The notes: generated by a model from the letters alone, not told the origin. A stretch of DNA of 64,000 nucleotides from Sarocladium kiliense (GCA_030734395.1 JAUZTG010000003.1:868001-932000), one strand, 5' to 3'; shown: positions 22,396-32,165, counted from the first letter of the stretch. Numbers and translations are program-made.

Positions 22396-23441
22396 CTGAC
22401 TTGATGATTTACATAATTCTACTCTCGAACGCTTCAACTTGGAGTTGAACCAACTAGACATCAGGAGCCAATCCAAAGACTGTCCCAGAGTCATAATGAT
22501 ACCCGCTATACAGCCCGGGGTGCCTTGGAGTCACTGGTGGGAATTGGCTTCCAGAGGCTTACACTGTGCCGCTCAATGGCACCGACTGCACACTACTCAT
22601 CAATGCCACGCTCTCGCAGCCGACAGACGATGAAAGTGAATTGATCATAGTAACTGAGACCTCGCTTCACTATAGCGTAGCACTGCGTCAGATAGAAGAC
22701 TGGAGAAACGCCTAACGTGACTCTGAGGGTAGTTAGTATCATTATTGGACCTTTACCAGCCTCGTCCGTAGGTGCCAAACATGATTGGACTTGGCCAAAG
22801 TCCGGGGAAGCGGAGTCAACATTCCAAGTGTAGGCGGATTAGGGTGGTACCCGAACCCCGGACATTGAAATGCGATGCAATCGTCACAGGGCTGAAAACG
22901 GCCAGGGCAAGTTTGCGATCGTGGGGTTGCACAGGAGAAGCATAACCGTGAAGTAATCCTATGAGGGGAGAAGCGGATTAGCGGACTCTAGCTTGGTCAG
23001 ACCCTAGTCGCGGATTCTGCAGAGGTTTGCAAACGTAGCTATTGCTTTACCCAACTGTGGTGGCGAAGAAGTTCCTTTATTGTCATTCACCGTTGGGTGA
23101 TGGAAGTTCTAACTATTCATTACTTTGTCTAGTAGCTAAGCGCACCTTAGACTCGTGAGGAGAACAGATCACACCGAAGATGATGTCCGGACGTAGTGGA
23201 AAGCACACAATAGTCGGTTTCCCTCTTTGAGCATTCATTGCGCAGCTTGCAGATGCAATTGGGTGTTCCAGTGGTATTGGTTTACACCAGTTCATCAGGA
23301 CCAGGGGCGGAAGATGATCCTGTATGTCGACTACCGATACCATGAATAGTTTCCATCGCTACCGGGTTTGACAGAGGATCAGTACGATCTTTCTAGTTTA
23401 CAGTGTTATATTACATGATGGTAACGCGAGAATACCTTCCG
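22396..23441. other. Intergenic, 1.05 kb, convergent genes
   Basis: It lies between two gene ends, yet carries three more CGG-type sites: CGGATTA at 22835 and 22974, with GCGGACT directly after the second, and CGGATTC at 23011. No coding signal is seen on either strand. Confidence 0.5.
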
Positions 23442-25148
23442 CTAAGGTCTCACAAACGAACATCGCCGTCTCAAAAGGTCACCCCCCTGTAGAGCATTGC
23501 CTGAAAGGTCCTCTCGAAAGAGGTCATCGCTCTGAGGCCACGGGCCGTAAGACGGAAGCTCTTGTACCTCTTCTTCCTCTTCATTAAGGGTCTCCGTGAT
23601 TGTGGGTAGACCGCGGCCAATCTCCCAGGTGATGCACTCGCCAGCTTTCTGGACCAACAGATTCGTGTGTTTATAACTACCACCAAGCGTGGTGCATAAA
23701 ATTCGGACAATCTCCATCAGTGTATCGACCGGGCCGACCTCCATGGTGGTCAGGGCATTGCTGCCAGCCTTCAAAGCAAGCAAGTCTGCCAAGGAACAGC
23801 CTATGTCGAAGATCTTCTCTAGAATGCCTACGCCGTTCGCTTCGAGAGCACGGGTGGGCAGGAGTTGTGATACAAGGACAGCATCGCGTGCTATTGTCAC
23901 GGGGTATTGCAATGACATGCTATCGTCGGTGCCGGTACTTGAAAGCATGGTCCGTGACACGCATAGCTGCCATACCATCACTTTCAGCCATTGCCTGGAG
24001 ATAAGCAGATCTGCCTGCTGCATTTCAGAGTAGCTCAAGACGCTGGGCAGTGCCTGCTTCAGAAAGTCCTGCAACCGAAGGAAGCTATCTGTGGAAGTCA
24101 CAGATGCTGGTGAGTCGGCGTTGGAGTTCCATGTCTCAATGAAATCGACGTCAAAGTGTTTGAAGAGCGAGATGAGATCGATGAAGCCAGGCAAGATGGC
24201 TGCATCCGTGATGTGAGGCTCGATGGTCGGCAAGTCTAAGGTGTTTCGCAGTGTAAGTGGACGATGTCGCTGCAAAGCGTATGCTCGCTCAGTGATGAAA
24301 AGAACCCAGAACATACGGCGGGAGTATGTAGCAATCAGAGGGTCCGTCAAGCTGGGGTAAGTGAGCTCCTCATGCAGTCGCAAGGTTTGGAGCATTGTGA
24401 TTGCTTCACGAAGATAAAACCAAGCCGAGTTGTCTTTACCGAGACAGAAGAATGTAGAAAAGAGGAAGAAGGAAGTTTGGACATGAGTCAATGACGGCTC
24501 TTCGGCGAAGTTGCAGAATCGTCTTGCGCGGAGTGTCTCTTCGATCAGGAACTCCGTAGCGGGGAGTGTCAGAGGAATGGGATCAGTCGCTTCGAGGGGA
24601 GGTAGAATCCCAGGAGAGAGCGAGATTACAGAACAGCAAGCTGCGAAAAGCGCATAGCTGTCAGGCGGCTTCTGGATCGTCTCGCAATACTGGTCGACTT
24701 GCATTTGATGCAAAATGGGTGTGATCGGGTGTTTGTGCTTGAAAAACCCTTCGAGAGACCACCGGATCACCTCATCGGGTAGGTAGGGCGAAGGGTTGAA
24801 CCTATCTTGAACGATCTCGCTGGAGCCTGTGAAAATGGGCGTGTGGTGCTCTGGCGTTGCTGTTCGCGGACTCTCGTGACGATTAGTAGATTCCGATGGC
24901 CTAGGGTTTGATGTTGGAAACACAGGCCTCGCAGGGCAGGTTGTTGGTCGTGGCCGTCGCGGACCTTTCGGTCCTGTTTTGCGATGCACAGCAATGTAGG
25001 TGCATGATGCGTCGCCTTGGCTGCAGTTGAGGCATGGTTTGCGTCCGTTGCATCGGATCTTTCGAGCGTGACATGCGTCGCAGGCTTGACGCACCTTCTT
25101 GGGTGCTCTTGCAATTGAGCATGGCGTTGAGGCTTGAGCGCTCGCCAT
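23442..25148 (-). CDS. Zn(II)2Cys6 transcription factor, MAL/AmyR-like
   Basis: Single exon, 568 residues from the ATG at 25148; the open frame extends 19 codons upstream but without an ATG. The binuclear zinc cluster has Cys at residues 23, 26, 33, 39, 42 and 49, with the canonical CX2CX6CX5CX2CX6C spacing. It is followed by the basic linker HRKTGPKGPRRPRP, which resembles the linker of MAL activators and AmyR. The middle holds a fungal-specific regulatory domain (YSRRMFWVLFITERAYALQRHRP is the helix pair seen in that domain). The protein is nuclear and binds CGG half-sites. Its place between the lactonase gene and the GH32/sugar porter/GH13 genes points to pathway-specific control of sugar use. 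Which genes it controls is inferred. Confidence 0.88.
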   Translation of the reverse strand: MASAQASTPCSIARAPKKVRQACDACHARKIRCNGRKPCLNCSQGDASCTYIAVHRKTGPKGPRRPRPTTCPARPVFPTSNPRPSESTNRHESPRTATPEHHTPIFTGSSEIVQDRFNPSPYLPDEVIRWSLEGFFKHKHPITPILHQMQVDQYCETIQKPPDSYALFAACCSVISLSPGILPPLEATDPIPLTLPATEFLIEETLRARRFCNFAEEPSLTHVQTSFFLFSTFFCLGKDNSAWFYLREAITMLQTLRLHEELTYPSLTDPLIATYSRRMFWVLFITERAYALQRHRPLTLRNTLDLPTIEPHITDAAILPGFIDLISLFKHFDVDFIETWNSNADSPASVTSTDSFLRLQDFLKQALPSVLSYSEMQQADLLISRQWLKVMVWQLCVSRTMLSSTGTDDSMSLQYPVTIARDAVLVSQLLPTRALEANGVGILEKIFDIGCSLADLLALKAGSNALTTMEVGPVDTLMEIVRILCTTLGGSYKHTNLLVQKAGECITWEIGRGLPTITETLNEEEEEVQELPSYGPWPQSDDLFREDLSGNALQGGDLLRRRCSFVRP

Positions 25149-25509
25149 ATCAGCAGCGCGGCCCAGACTTGTCAAAGGCACGAGAGAGTCTTCCTCGATG
25201 AACACGAAAAGCGGAGTTGGGTCACCAGAGCTTCAGGCTTTTAGTAAGGTAACGGCCCAGCGCCACCTGCAGACTAAGGCATGGATATACACGCACCGTT
25301 CGTATATCCGCGGGGTCTGGGCTGGGGAAGGCTACCAATTCCGTCTCACTGTACTCGATGCTCGTCACTTTCACTGTCTGGACTTCACCTTTGGGGCACA
25401 ATCCCGTGACTTCGTAGCTGTAATTACGTGGCTTGTCCAGTGCCGGGGCTGACCGGTCAACGATCTACCAGTAGACATTGAAACTTCAAAACAGTTCTAT
25501 TACTCGAAT
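25149..25509. other. Short intergenic, 361 bp
   Basis: Promoter of the Zn2Cys6 gene and 3' flank of the GH32 gene. It contains the 10-bp palindrome TGACCGGTCA at 25450-25459, a CCGG-centred site of unknown meaning. Confidence 0.45.
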
Positions 25510-27231
25510 CTAGGCTTGTACCTCCGCAGTTCTATGTAATTCCTTCTCAGTGATCGTAGTGCTTGGCTTCGACGAGGCGCGAAGAGGATGTAGCTCTTCC
25601 AAAATATCATGACCAGAGTCCCGCTCCGGCCATGCATTCCTCAGCTGCGTCCAAAACCTGATCGTAATCTTATCCTCATCAAAATCTGCAAAGTCATAAG
25701 AGACGCCTGTCGAGCCAGGCAGTGAAGGATAAACTCTCGACGTCATCGACAGCCTATCATTGACAAAAACTTCGATAATGCTGTTGTCGACGAATATCCT
25801 GACTTGCAGATCTTCTCCCGGCAACATGCATAAGCTTGCGACTTCAGAAGAACTCGCCCCAATCTGGGCGAGAGATGAGCGACTCCTGTCTATAACTAGC
25901 TGGTTGGCTGACAAGTCGAAGGTGATGCTCGTCGCTTCTGACATGTCAGGTGAGGAGAGAACGTTGAACGTGAATCTCGTTCCCCTTTTGATGTCGGAGA
26001 ATGTAGCATTTATCTCAACATCTCTTGAACGGACCTTTTGGAGATCGCTGAGGCGCGAGCAGCCAGATCCAGAACGGAGGGCGGTAAGTTGCGGCGCTGG
26101 CCGGACGCCCAAAGTCGTCATGGTGCCACGCCTTTCGTCTATGACCCACGAGTCACTGTCGCGGGCAGCTTCAGTGATAGCCTGGGTTACCTCAAACAGT
26201 TCGCGTGGATGGCCAAGACATCCAGCCCATCCTTGTGCAGACACTGCACTGGGCTTTGCGGCTTCGTCGGCCCATCCTAGTTGAAGTAGCCTGCCTTGCG
26301 CATCTCGGAAGATGTGCGCGGCATAGAGTATGCCGTGATCCAGTATCCCATGACCCTTGATCTGGAATCGAGGCTCTCCGTTCTCCATGACGAGATCACC
26401 TGCCAGCCACAGCAGGTAGTGTCCGTTATGCCATCGAGTACTGTCCTCCTCTTCAACTCCCACGATCAGATACTCTCTATCGCCGAAGGAGAAGAAGGTC
26501 GCACACTCGAAATTCACTCCCCACGACAAAGAGCTCGTTGGAGATATCCGCGATCCGCTCTTGACGTCAAGAAGTGTAGACACTGGTTTCCAGGACTGGA
26601 GGTCGCTGGACATGTAGAGGTGCAATTGTGGCCCTCTCTGCCGCTCACCAGACGCAATCAACATGAAGCTTGTCGATTCTGACAAGCCCATCACGCCTGA
26701 AAGTGACGACCATTGAGACACGAACGGGTCTCTCCATCCGGTCGTGGCTGATCCTTTAGGCGGTGTTGACAGAAGAGGATTGGCCTGATGGCGAGACCAT
26801 GTTCGACCATAATCTGTCGATACAGCCAAGGACTGGCTCTCGCATCCGTGAAGATACGGCTTTGACCAATGGATTGGGAGTGCAGAGACGCTGGTATAAA
26901 ATAACAACAAGATTCTCTTGCCCTCGATCAATACTGACTGGATGGATCCAGAAAAAACGCCATTGCGATCATAGGTTGTTCCATTCCAGATCGCTGGCGG
27001 GCAATCTGTCCAGGTCACAAGGTCTTTGCTTCTGGCCATGCCCCAGGCACAGTTGCCGCCGACGGTTGTTCCAGGATTCCATTGATAGCAGATGAGATAC
27101 TCTTGAGTCTCGGGAACGTAGATGGCACCACAAGGATCGTTGGACCAGGAGTGAGGTGCGATGAAATGCGAAGTTGGTCTGTACTGTTGGAACGCTTGCA
27201 TATTGGCGGTAGGCAAAGGACAAGAGAACAT
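25510..27231 (-). CDS. Glycoside hydrolase family 32 (invertase/inulinase-type)
   Basis: Single exon, 573 residues from the ATG at 27231. The GH32 catalytic triad is present: Asp in HSWSNDPCG (nucleophile), Asp in TGWRDPF (transition-state stabiliser) and Glu in NFECATFF (acid/base). The usual ECP is ECA here. A five-bladed propeller is followed by a C-terminal beta-sandwich with RIFVDNSIIEVFVND. The enzyme hydrolyses sucrose, inulin or other fructosides. The 5' end is uncertain: the frame is open about 22 codons upstream of this Met, and the upstream residues (LTALLSAVMFSCPLPTA) look like a signal peptide core but lack an ATG. Either a small first exon was missed or the enzyme is intracellular. 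The C-terminal 35 residues are extra and polar. Confidence 0.87.
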   Translation of the reverse strand: MFSCPLPTANMQAFQQYRPTSHFIAPHSWSNDPCGAIYVPETQEYLICYQWNPGTTVGGNCAWGMARSKDLVTWTDCPPAIWNGTTYDRNGVFSGSIQSVLIEGKRILLLFYTSVSALPIHWSKPYLHGCESQSLAVSTDYGRTWSRHQANPLLSTPPKGSATTGWRDPFVSQWSSLSGVMGLSESTSFMLIASGERQRGPQLHLYMSSDLQSWKPVSTLLDVKSGSRISPTSSLSWGVNFECATFFSFGDREYLIVGVEEEDSTRWHNGHYLLWLAGDLVMENGEPRFQIKGHGILDHGILYAAHIFRDAQGRLLQLGWADEAAKPSAVSAQGWAGCLGHPRELFEVTQAITEAARDSDSWVIDERRGTMTTLGVRPAPQLTALRSGSGCSRLSDLQKVRSRDVEINATFSDIKRGTRFTFNVLSSPDMSEATSITFDLSANQLVIDRSRSSLAQIGASSSEVASLCMLPGEDLQVRIFVDNSIIEVFVNDRLSMTSRVYPSLPGSTGVSYDFADFDEDKITIRFWTQLRNAWPERDSGHDILEELHPLRASSKPSTTITEKELHRTAEVQA

Positions 27232-27489
27232 CACAGCAGACAAAAGTGCTGTCAGGTTATGGGAAAACACCAATACCGAGAGGTCGTCGTCGCATTTTAG
27301 TCACTCGATACATGGCTGGCTTTTGTAATATACGTTGCTTCAGCCTTTATCAGCCAGGCCGATGCTCTGCCTATCGATCAAGACTTCTGGTACTTGGGAA
27401 TAAGACACAGGACACCATCAATAAGACCCCGGACCGACGACTCTTGCTGGTCAACACCTCGACACCACTTAGAGCAACCCATCCCCTTC

Positions 27490-27500
27490 GTCGGACCGAC
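27490..27500. promoter_or_regulatory. CGG-N-CCG inverted element, copy 1
   Basis: GTCGGACCGAC is two inverted GTCGG arms around one base, a shape suited to a Zn2Cys6 dimer. The identical 11-mer recurs upstream of the GH13 gene. Confidence 0.5.
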
Positions 27501-27736
27501 AGTAACCCAATTGCAATTCTCCCTTCGCAGATTCTAGCGTGCCTTGTGGATTCAACTACTCACGCTCGGTGGATGACGGCCAGCCAGTTGCAATTCACCC
27601 TTTTCCACCGAGTTGTGGAGCTGCCACCATGAGGCAAACTCTCGACCTGGGTGGCCATGCAATAAGTTCACCCGAGTCGTTCAATCGGCGCATGGCGATG
27701 TTTTCCATTATGCACCAGCCGTTCTTTTGGGCCCCC

Positions 27737-27781
27737 GTGGGGTTGAAAACTTTCAGTTCCCCAGATCTGGATCGTCTGGGG
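27737..27781. promoter_or_regulatory. Cluster of three CreA/Mig1-like sites
   Basis: SYGGRG matches are GTGGGG at 27737-27742, CTGGGG on the minus strand at 27759-27764 and CTGGGG at 27776-27781. All are 175-220 bp before the porter ATG. CreA represses alternative carbon-source genes when glucose is present. Confidence 0.45.
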
Positions 27782-27812
27782 GTGTTGTTGGGCAAGGCTT
27801 CGTGTTCAAGGA

Positions 27813-27818
27813 TATAAG
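27813..27818 (+). promoter_or_regulatory. TATA box of the sugar porter
   Basis: TATAAG lies about 140 bp before the ATG at 27956, just after the CreA-like sites. Confidence 0.4.
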
Positions 27819-27955
27819 ACTGGCTCTTGGCCCTCATTTTCTCCAAGGTGCCGTCGAACATCCCTCAGCATTATCATTCTCTTCCCAATACTACGCCCTC
27901 ATATTCTGGGCTAGTCTCTCTTGATTTCTCTTCGACTTCACATATCTTTTTTGTC

Positions 27956-29642
27956 ATGGATCAAAAGCAGACAGAAGCCCTCAAGACGACGGTGGTCCCT
28001 GCCGATGGCAGCACAGATCACCTCGAGAAGGCCACCGTCATCGAGAAAGACCCCGCGGTCATTGCTGCTATGGACCCTCAAGCCCTGACCCCAAAGCAGC
28101 AATATGCTCGGCTCTGGGCAAACCTCAAGAAGGACAAGAGATATGTCTTCTGGGCTCTCTATGTCATGGCTCTCGTCTTCGGATGGGGTTATGACCAGGG
28201 TCTCTCAGGAGTCGCCATTGCCTTTCCCGAGTTCCGAAAGGTGTACGGCGAGTACTACAAAGCCGGCGACCAGTTCGTCATCCCAGCTCTTTGGCAATCT
28301 CTCTGGAACGCTGCCAGCACCATCGGCCAAGTGTTTGGAGCATTCCTCACTGGTCAGTTTGCTGATCTTGTGGGACGCAAGGCTGTGCTCTGGCTGGCTG
28401 TCGCTCTCTCCATCGCATCCTCCTTCGCTCTCGTCTTCGCCCCGAATCTGCCAGTCCTCTTCGTCTCGAAGCTGCTGCTAGGCTTCTCTGTTGGTTTCTC
28501 GACTGTCACGCCGCCGCTTTACGTCACTGAGAATGCACCTGCCGCTCTGCGAAGCTCTCTCAGCTCCTTGACCAACGTCATCATCGTCCTCGGTTTCTTC
28601 CTCTCCTCCATTACCGGCTGGGGATCTTCTAAAATTGATGGTACCTGGAGCTACCGCCTCGCCTTTGTTATGACCTTCTTGGTTCCGACTCTGTTTGCCA
28701 TTGGCTTGCCTTTCCTTCCTGAGTCGCCTGTGTGGTACGTGAAGCGTGGCCGAGATGACGACGCTCGCAAGGCCATCAAGAAGCTCTACGGCGAACAGAC
28801 CGACGTAGAAGATAGACTCGACTTCATCAAGTCGGAGCTTGAGGTTCTCGCTGGGGAGTCAGACATGGCCAAGCAAACAAGCTGGAAGGCCATCTTCTCC
28901 AAGGAGCACCGCACACGTACCCTCGTCGCTGTTCTCGGTCTGCAATCTCAGAACTTCTCTGGAGGCTACTTTGCCAGTAAGTTGTTCCGCCACTCTCTGA
29001 ATGCCGCAAGACTAACAAGCGCCAGACACCTACCAAACCTACTACTTCGAGCTCATCGGCCAGGCAGATCCCTTCGGCCTCACCGCAATCTCATCCACGC
29101 TCCAGTTCCTGTCCAACTGCGTTTCCGTCTTACTCTCCGACGTTATGCCTCGCCGAAAGTCCCTCATCGGAGGTGGCACACTCCTCGCATGCTGGTCCAT
29201 CATCATCGCCGGTACATCCCTTGCCGGCCCAACCAACAAGACGGCAGTCACAGCCCTTCTGGCCTTCATGATCACCTGGTCCATGCTCTACACGGCGACA
29301 GTAGGATGCTTCGGTTGGGCAGTCGCCCAGGAAACTGCTTCCCAAGCTACAAGGCCCAAAACCATCGCCTTCAGTCTTGTGTGCCAGCAGCTGACGGCTC
29401 TGTTCCTATCCTCGGTCTTCCCATACTTCATCAACCCTGACCAGCTCAACTGGGGTGGCAAGATCATGTTCCTGTTTGTGGGCGCCGAGGTCTTTATCTT
29501 GATGGCACTGTTTTGGTTCCAGCCTGAGACGAAGAACAGGACTTACAATGAGATTGACTCGCTGTATGCGGCTCGGGTGCCGCCACGCAAGTTCAACCAG
29601 TACATCGTCGACAACGGTGCGGTCTACAGGAAGCAGCAGTGA
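27956..29642 (+). CDS. MFS sugar porter (hexose/disaccharide, MAL-permease-like)
   Basis: Exons 27956-28976 and 29026-29642 (49-bp intron, the shortest in the window); 545 residues and twelve helices. Sugar-porter signatures are GQFADLVGRKAVLW after helix 2, PESPVWYVKRGR at the end of helix 6 and FQPETKNRTYNEID at the end of helix 12. The long N-terminal tail (about 75 residues) and the WALYVMALVFGWGYDQG start of helix 1 resemble the fungal alpha-glucoside/MAL permease group more than the glucose carriers. It is expected to import a mono- or disaccharide by proton symport at the plasma membrane. The ATG at 27956 follows a TATA box; earlier in-frame codons are not Met. The gene lies between GH32 and GH13 enzymes. 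Confidence 0.92.
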
Positions 29643-30027
29643 TGATTCTGTGTTGGGGTCTTGCTCCTTGATGATTATAGCGCATATTAGTTAGCAAATC
29701 CAAAATAGGATTACGAGATCTTGTATTCTGTCACAGTGATTCGAGTCCAAGCGTATTTGCCAGTGTCGCGGATGAAGCCGAGAGGATGTCGCCGACCCTT
29801 CATACCAGCGCCCACCGAAAGGCTTATTCTTCGCATCTTACTGATGTATCAGTCCACGGCATTGGATCCTCAAATGCTCAGTAACATCTATGCAATGGAA
29901 GAGCTCACCTCTCTGCTGCCAATGATGAGCAAGGTTACTACTCGTGTGCAGCTGGCAACTCCAAGTACATTTCCGCGAAGTTCAAAAGGAAGTCCTCGAA
30001 TGAATCATACGTAGTCAATACATTCTG
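29643..30027. terminator. Convergent 3' flanks, porter / GH13
   Basis: A 385-bp gap between two converging genes. No gene is seen; it must contain both poly(A) regions. Confidence 0.4.
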
Positions 30028-31764
30028 CTACCAGTCGACATATATTACCCCTTCATACGCTTCCAGTGTGACGCCTTCAGCACCAATAGTCCCCGTCTGA
30101 CCCTGGAGTAGAGCTTTCCAGCCTGCAAACTGCTCCAACTCCAGCCGTTGAGCCTTCTCCGTGAAGTTCAACAGAATCAAGGCTTTCTTCCCTGTACTGC
30201 TTTCCATCGTGTACACAAACACCTCCTCGCTATCTTCATACTCACTCAGCATAGAGAAGCGACCGTACACAAAAACATCCTTCTCTTTCTGTCGAAGCTC
30301 CAAGATCTGTCTCCAAAACTCCAGCACGCTGTCCTTGTCAGTCTCTTGCTGCGCGACGTTCCATTCTTCGAAGTCGTCATTGACGCGCATCCAAGGTTTT
30401 TGACCGGCTGTGAAGCCTGCGTTTGGCTCTGTGCTCCATTGCATGGGGAGTCTTCCGTTGTCCCGAGCCTTCAGTCTCAACTCGCGCATCACGTCGCTCA
30501 TATCGGCTTCCGGTCCGCGCTTTTTAAGCACGCTTTGGTAATAATTTTGACCTTCGACATCGATGTAGTTCTCGATGCCCCATGACTCAGGAACATTGGC
30601 CATGCCGATTTCCTGGCCCTGCAGGAGGAACAAAGTCCCACTCAAGGTGCCGAGGTAGATGGCCAGCATTTTTGCAGCTTGCCTTCGGTACTGTGGCAGG
30701 TCTGAAGCATAGCGCGAGAGGGATCGGCCTGAGTCGTGGTTGTCCATGTAGACGGTGTTCCAGCCATCACAGCGAGGCATTGCGTTTTGCCACAAATTAG
30801 TGATATTCTTGAGCTTGGACAGGCGGAAGTCATCCCGCTCGTATTTGTGGTTCTGACCGAAGTCCATATCGACAATGTCGCCCGTGAAGAGCATGTTCAA
30901 CTCGTGTCTGTCCCGAGCAACATAGCTTGCGACGCTCTCCTCGGTCTTGGTGAAACCCAACTCGCCCACAGTCATGCAGTCGTATTTGTCAAAGACCTGT
31001 TCCCGCATTTCTTTGATGTACTCGTGCATTCTGGGACCGCTGGCGAAGTACATGGCGCCAGATTGGAACTCTGAGTCCGGATTGGTGATGGGTGCGTCAG
31101 GAAGATCTGGGTGCTTCGACATGAGGTTCATGGAATCGATGCGGAACCCATCAGCACCCTTGTCGAGCCAGAATACCATGTCGGCGTATGTCGCTTGACG
31201 TAGGTCTTCGTTGGCCCAGTTCAAGTCCGGCTGCTCCGGGAGAAACAGCGACAGGTAATATTGGCCGGTCTGTTCATCCCACGTCCATGCGCTGCCACCG
31301 AAGATGGAAGACCAATTGTTCGGAGGTTTTCTCTTGCCACTCTCATCAATTTTTGGGTCTCTCCAGAAATACCAGTCTCTTTTGGGTGATTCGCGGGAAG
31401 CTCTTGATTCACGGAACCAGGCGTGCTCGTGGCTGGTGTGGTTGACCACGAGGTCGAGAAGTACCTTGATGCCTCGCTCATGACAGCCATTGATTAGAGT
31501 CTCAGCATCTTTGACAGATCCGTATGGCTCATGAATATCTCGATAGTCGGAGATATCATAGCCCATGTCATGCTGCGGGCTCTTAAAGACGGGTGAGAGC
31601 CAAATGGCGCTGACGCCGAGAGACTCGATGTAGTCCAGCTTGGATATTATACCGGGCAGATCACCCAGGCCATCTCCATTGGAGTCAAGAAAGCTGGCAG
31701 GATAGATCTGGTAGACAACAGCTTCCTTCCACCACTCCCGGCTGGGTTCTGTTCGCGTAGCCAT
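30028..31764 (-). CDS. GH13 alpha-glucosidase (maltase type)
   Basis: Single exon, 578 residues from the ATG at 31764, beginning MATRTEPSREWWKEAVVYQIYP. An open stretch 15 codons upstream has no ATG. The four GH13 regions are in order: DLVVNHTS, GFRIDSMN (Asp nucleophile), TVGELGF (Glu acid) and MDNHDSGR (Asp stabiliser). No signal peptide is seen, so the enzyme is probably cytosolic and acts on imported maltose, sucrose or related alpha-glucosides. The residue after the nucleophile is Ser. In yeast, Val there goes with isomaltase and Thr with maltase, so a small hydroxyl residue leans to maltase-like use; this is inference. QGQEIGM and DGLGDLPGI are the other family hallmarks. Confidence 0.93.
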   Translation of the reverse strand: MATRTEPSREWWKEAVVYQIYPASFLDSNGDGLGDLPGIISKLDYIESLGVSAIWLSPVFKSPQHDMGYDISDYRDIHEPYGSVKDAETLINGCHERGIKVLLDLVVNHTSHEHAWFRESRASRESPKRDWYFWRDPKIDESGKRKPPNNWSSIFGGSAWTWDEQTGQYYLSLFLPEQPDLNWANEDLRQATYADMVFWLDKGADGFRIDSMNLMSKHPDLPDAPITNPDSEFQSGAMYFASGPRMHEYIKEMREQVFDKYDCMTVGELGFTKTEESVASYVARDRHELNMLFTGDIVDMDFGQNHKYERDDFRLSKLKNITNLWQNAMPRCDGWNTVYMDNHDSGRSLSRYASDLPQYRRQAAKMLAIYLGTLSGTLFLLQGQEIGMANVPESWGIENYIDVEGQNYYQSVLKKRGPEADMSDVMRELRLKARDNGRLPMQWSTEPNAGFTAGQKPWMRVNDDFEEWNVAQQETDKDSVLEFWRQILELRQKEKDVFVYGRFSMLSEYEDSEEVFVYTMESSTGKKALILLNFTEKAQRLELEQFAGWKALLQGQTGTIGAEGVTLEAYEGVIYVDW

Positions 31765-31884
31765 GTCTGCAGGCAGTGCCGAAGATTTTGCTGGAGGAAA
31801 AGCGATCACGCGGATGGGTTATGATTCAGAACGACAAAAGCCGACATGGATTTTTCGAAGAATACTTTTCGACAATCTTCAAGG

Positions 31885-31891
31885 CTTATAT
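31885..31891 (-). promoter_or_regulatory. TATA box of the GH13 gene
   Basis: The minus strand reads ATATAAG about 121 bp before the ATG at 31764. Confidence 0.45.
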
Positions 31892-32154
31892 GCATGGGCT
31901 GCTGTGCTGAGGTTCCTGACGACGACAGCACCCTTGGGCCATCGACCTCTCGGCTGAATTTCCATTGGCTGCAAACATGTTTCCCCCGCGATCTGGAGCA
32001 AGCCACCCTCCCCGCGCCCACAAGCGGCTGAAGAGAGAGCACATCTTTTTGGTCTTGGGTTTCTGCTTATTGTGTGGACTAAAAGCGCATGTCATGCTGC
32101 TGGGAAGATTATTATTCGCTCCTTCAAACCACTTTTTGCCACTGCACTGAGGTG

Positions 32155-32165
32155 GTCGGACCGAC
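32155..32165. promoter_or_regulatory. CGG-N-CCG inverted element, copy 2
   Basis: GTCGGACCGAC, identical to the copy at 27490, lies about 390 bp upstream of the GH13 start. Confidence 0.5.

Larger units (their letters stand above)
27232..27955. promoter_or_regulatory. Divergent promoter, GH32 / sugar porter
   Basis: The region serves two sugar-use genes. It holds the GTCGGACCGAC element, three SYGGRG sites and a TATAAG box. No coding frame with family resemblance lies inside. Confidence 0.6.

Noticed and set aside
14283..31764. Secondary-metabolite gene cluster
   Set aside because: No polyketide synthase, peptide synthetase, terpene cyclase or cytochrome P450 is present; the genes fit carbon catabolism.
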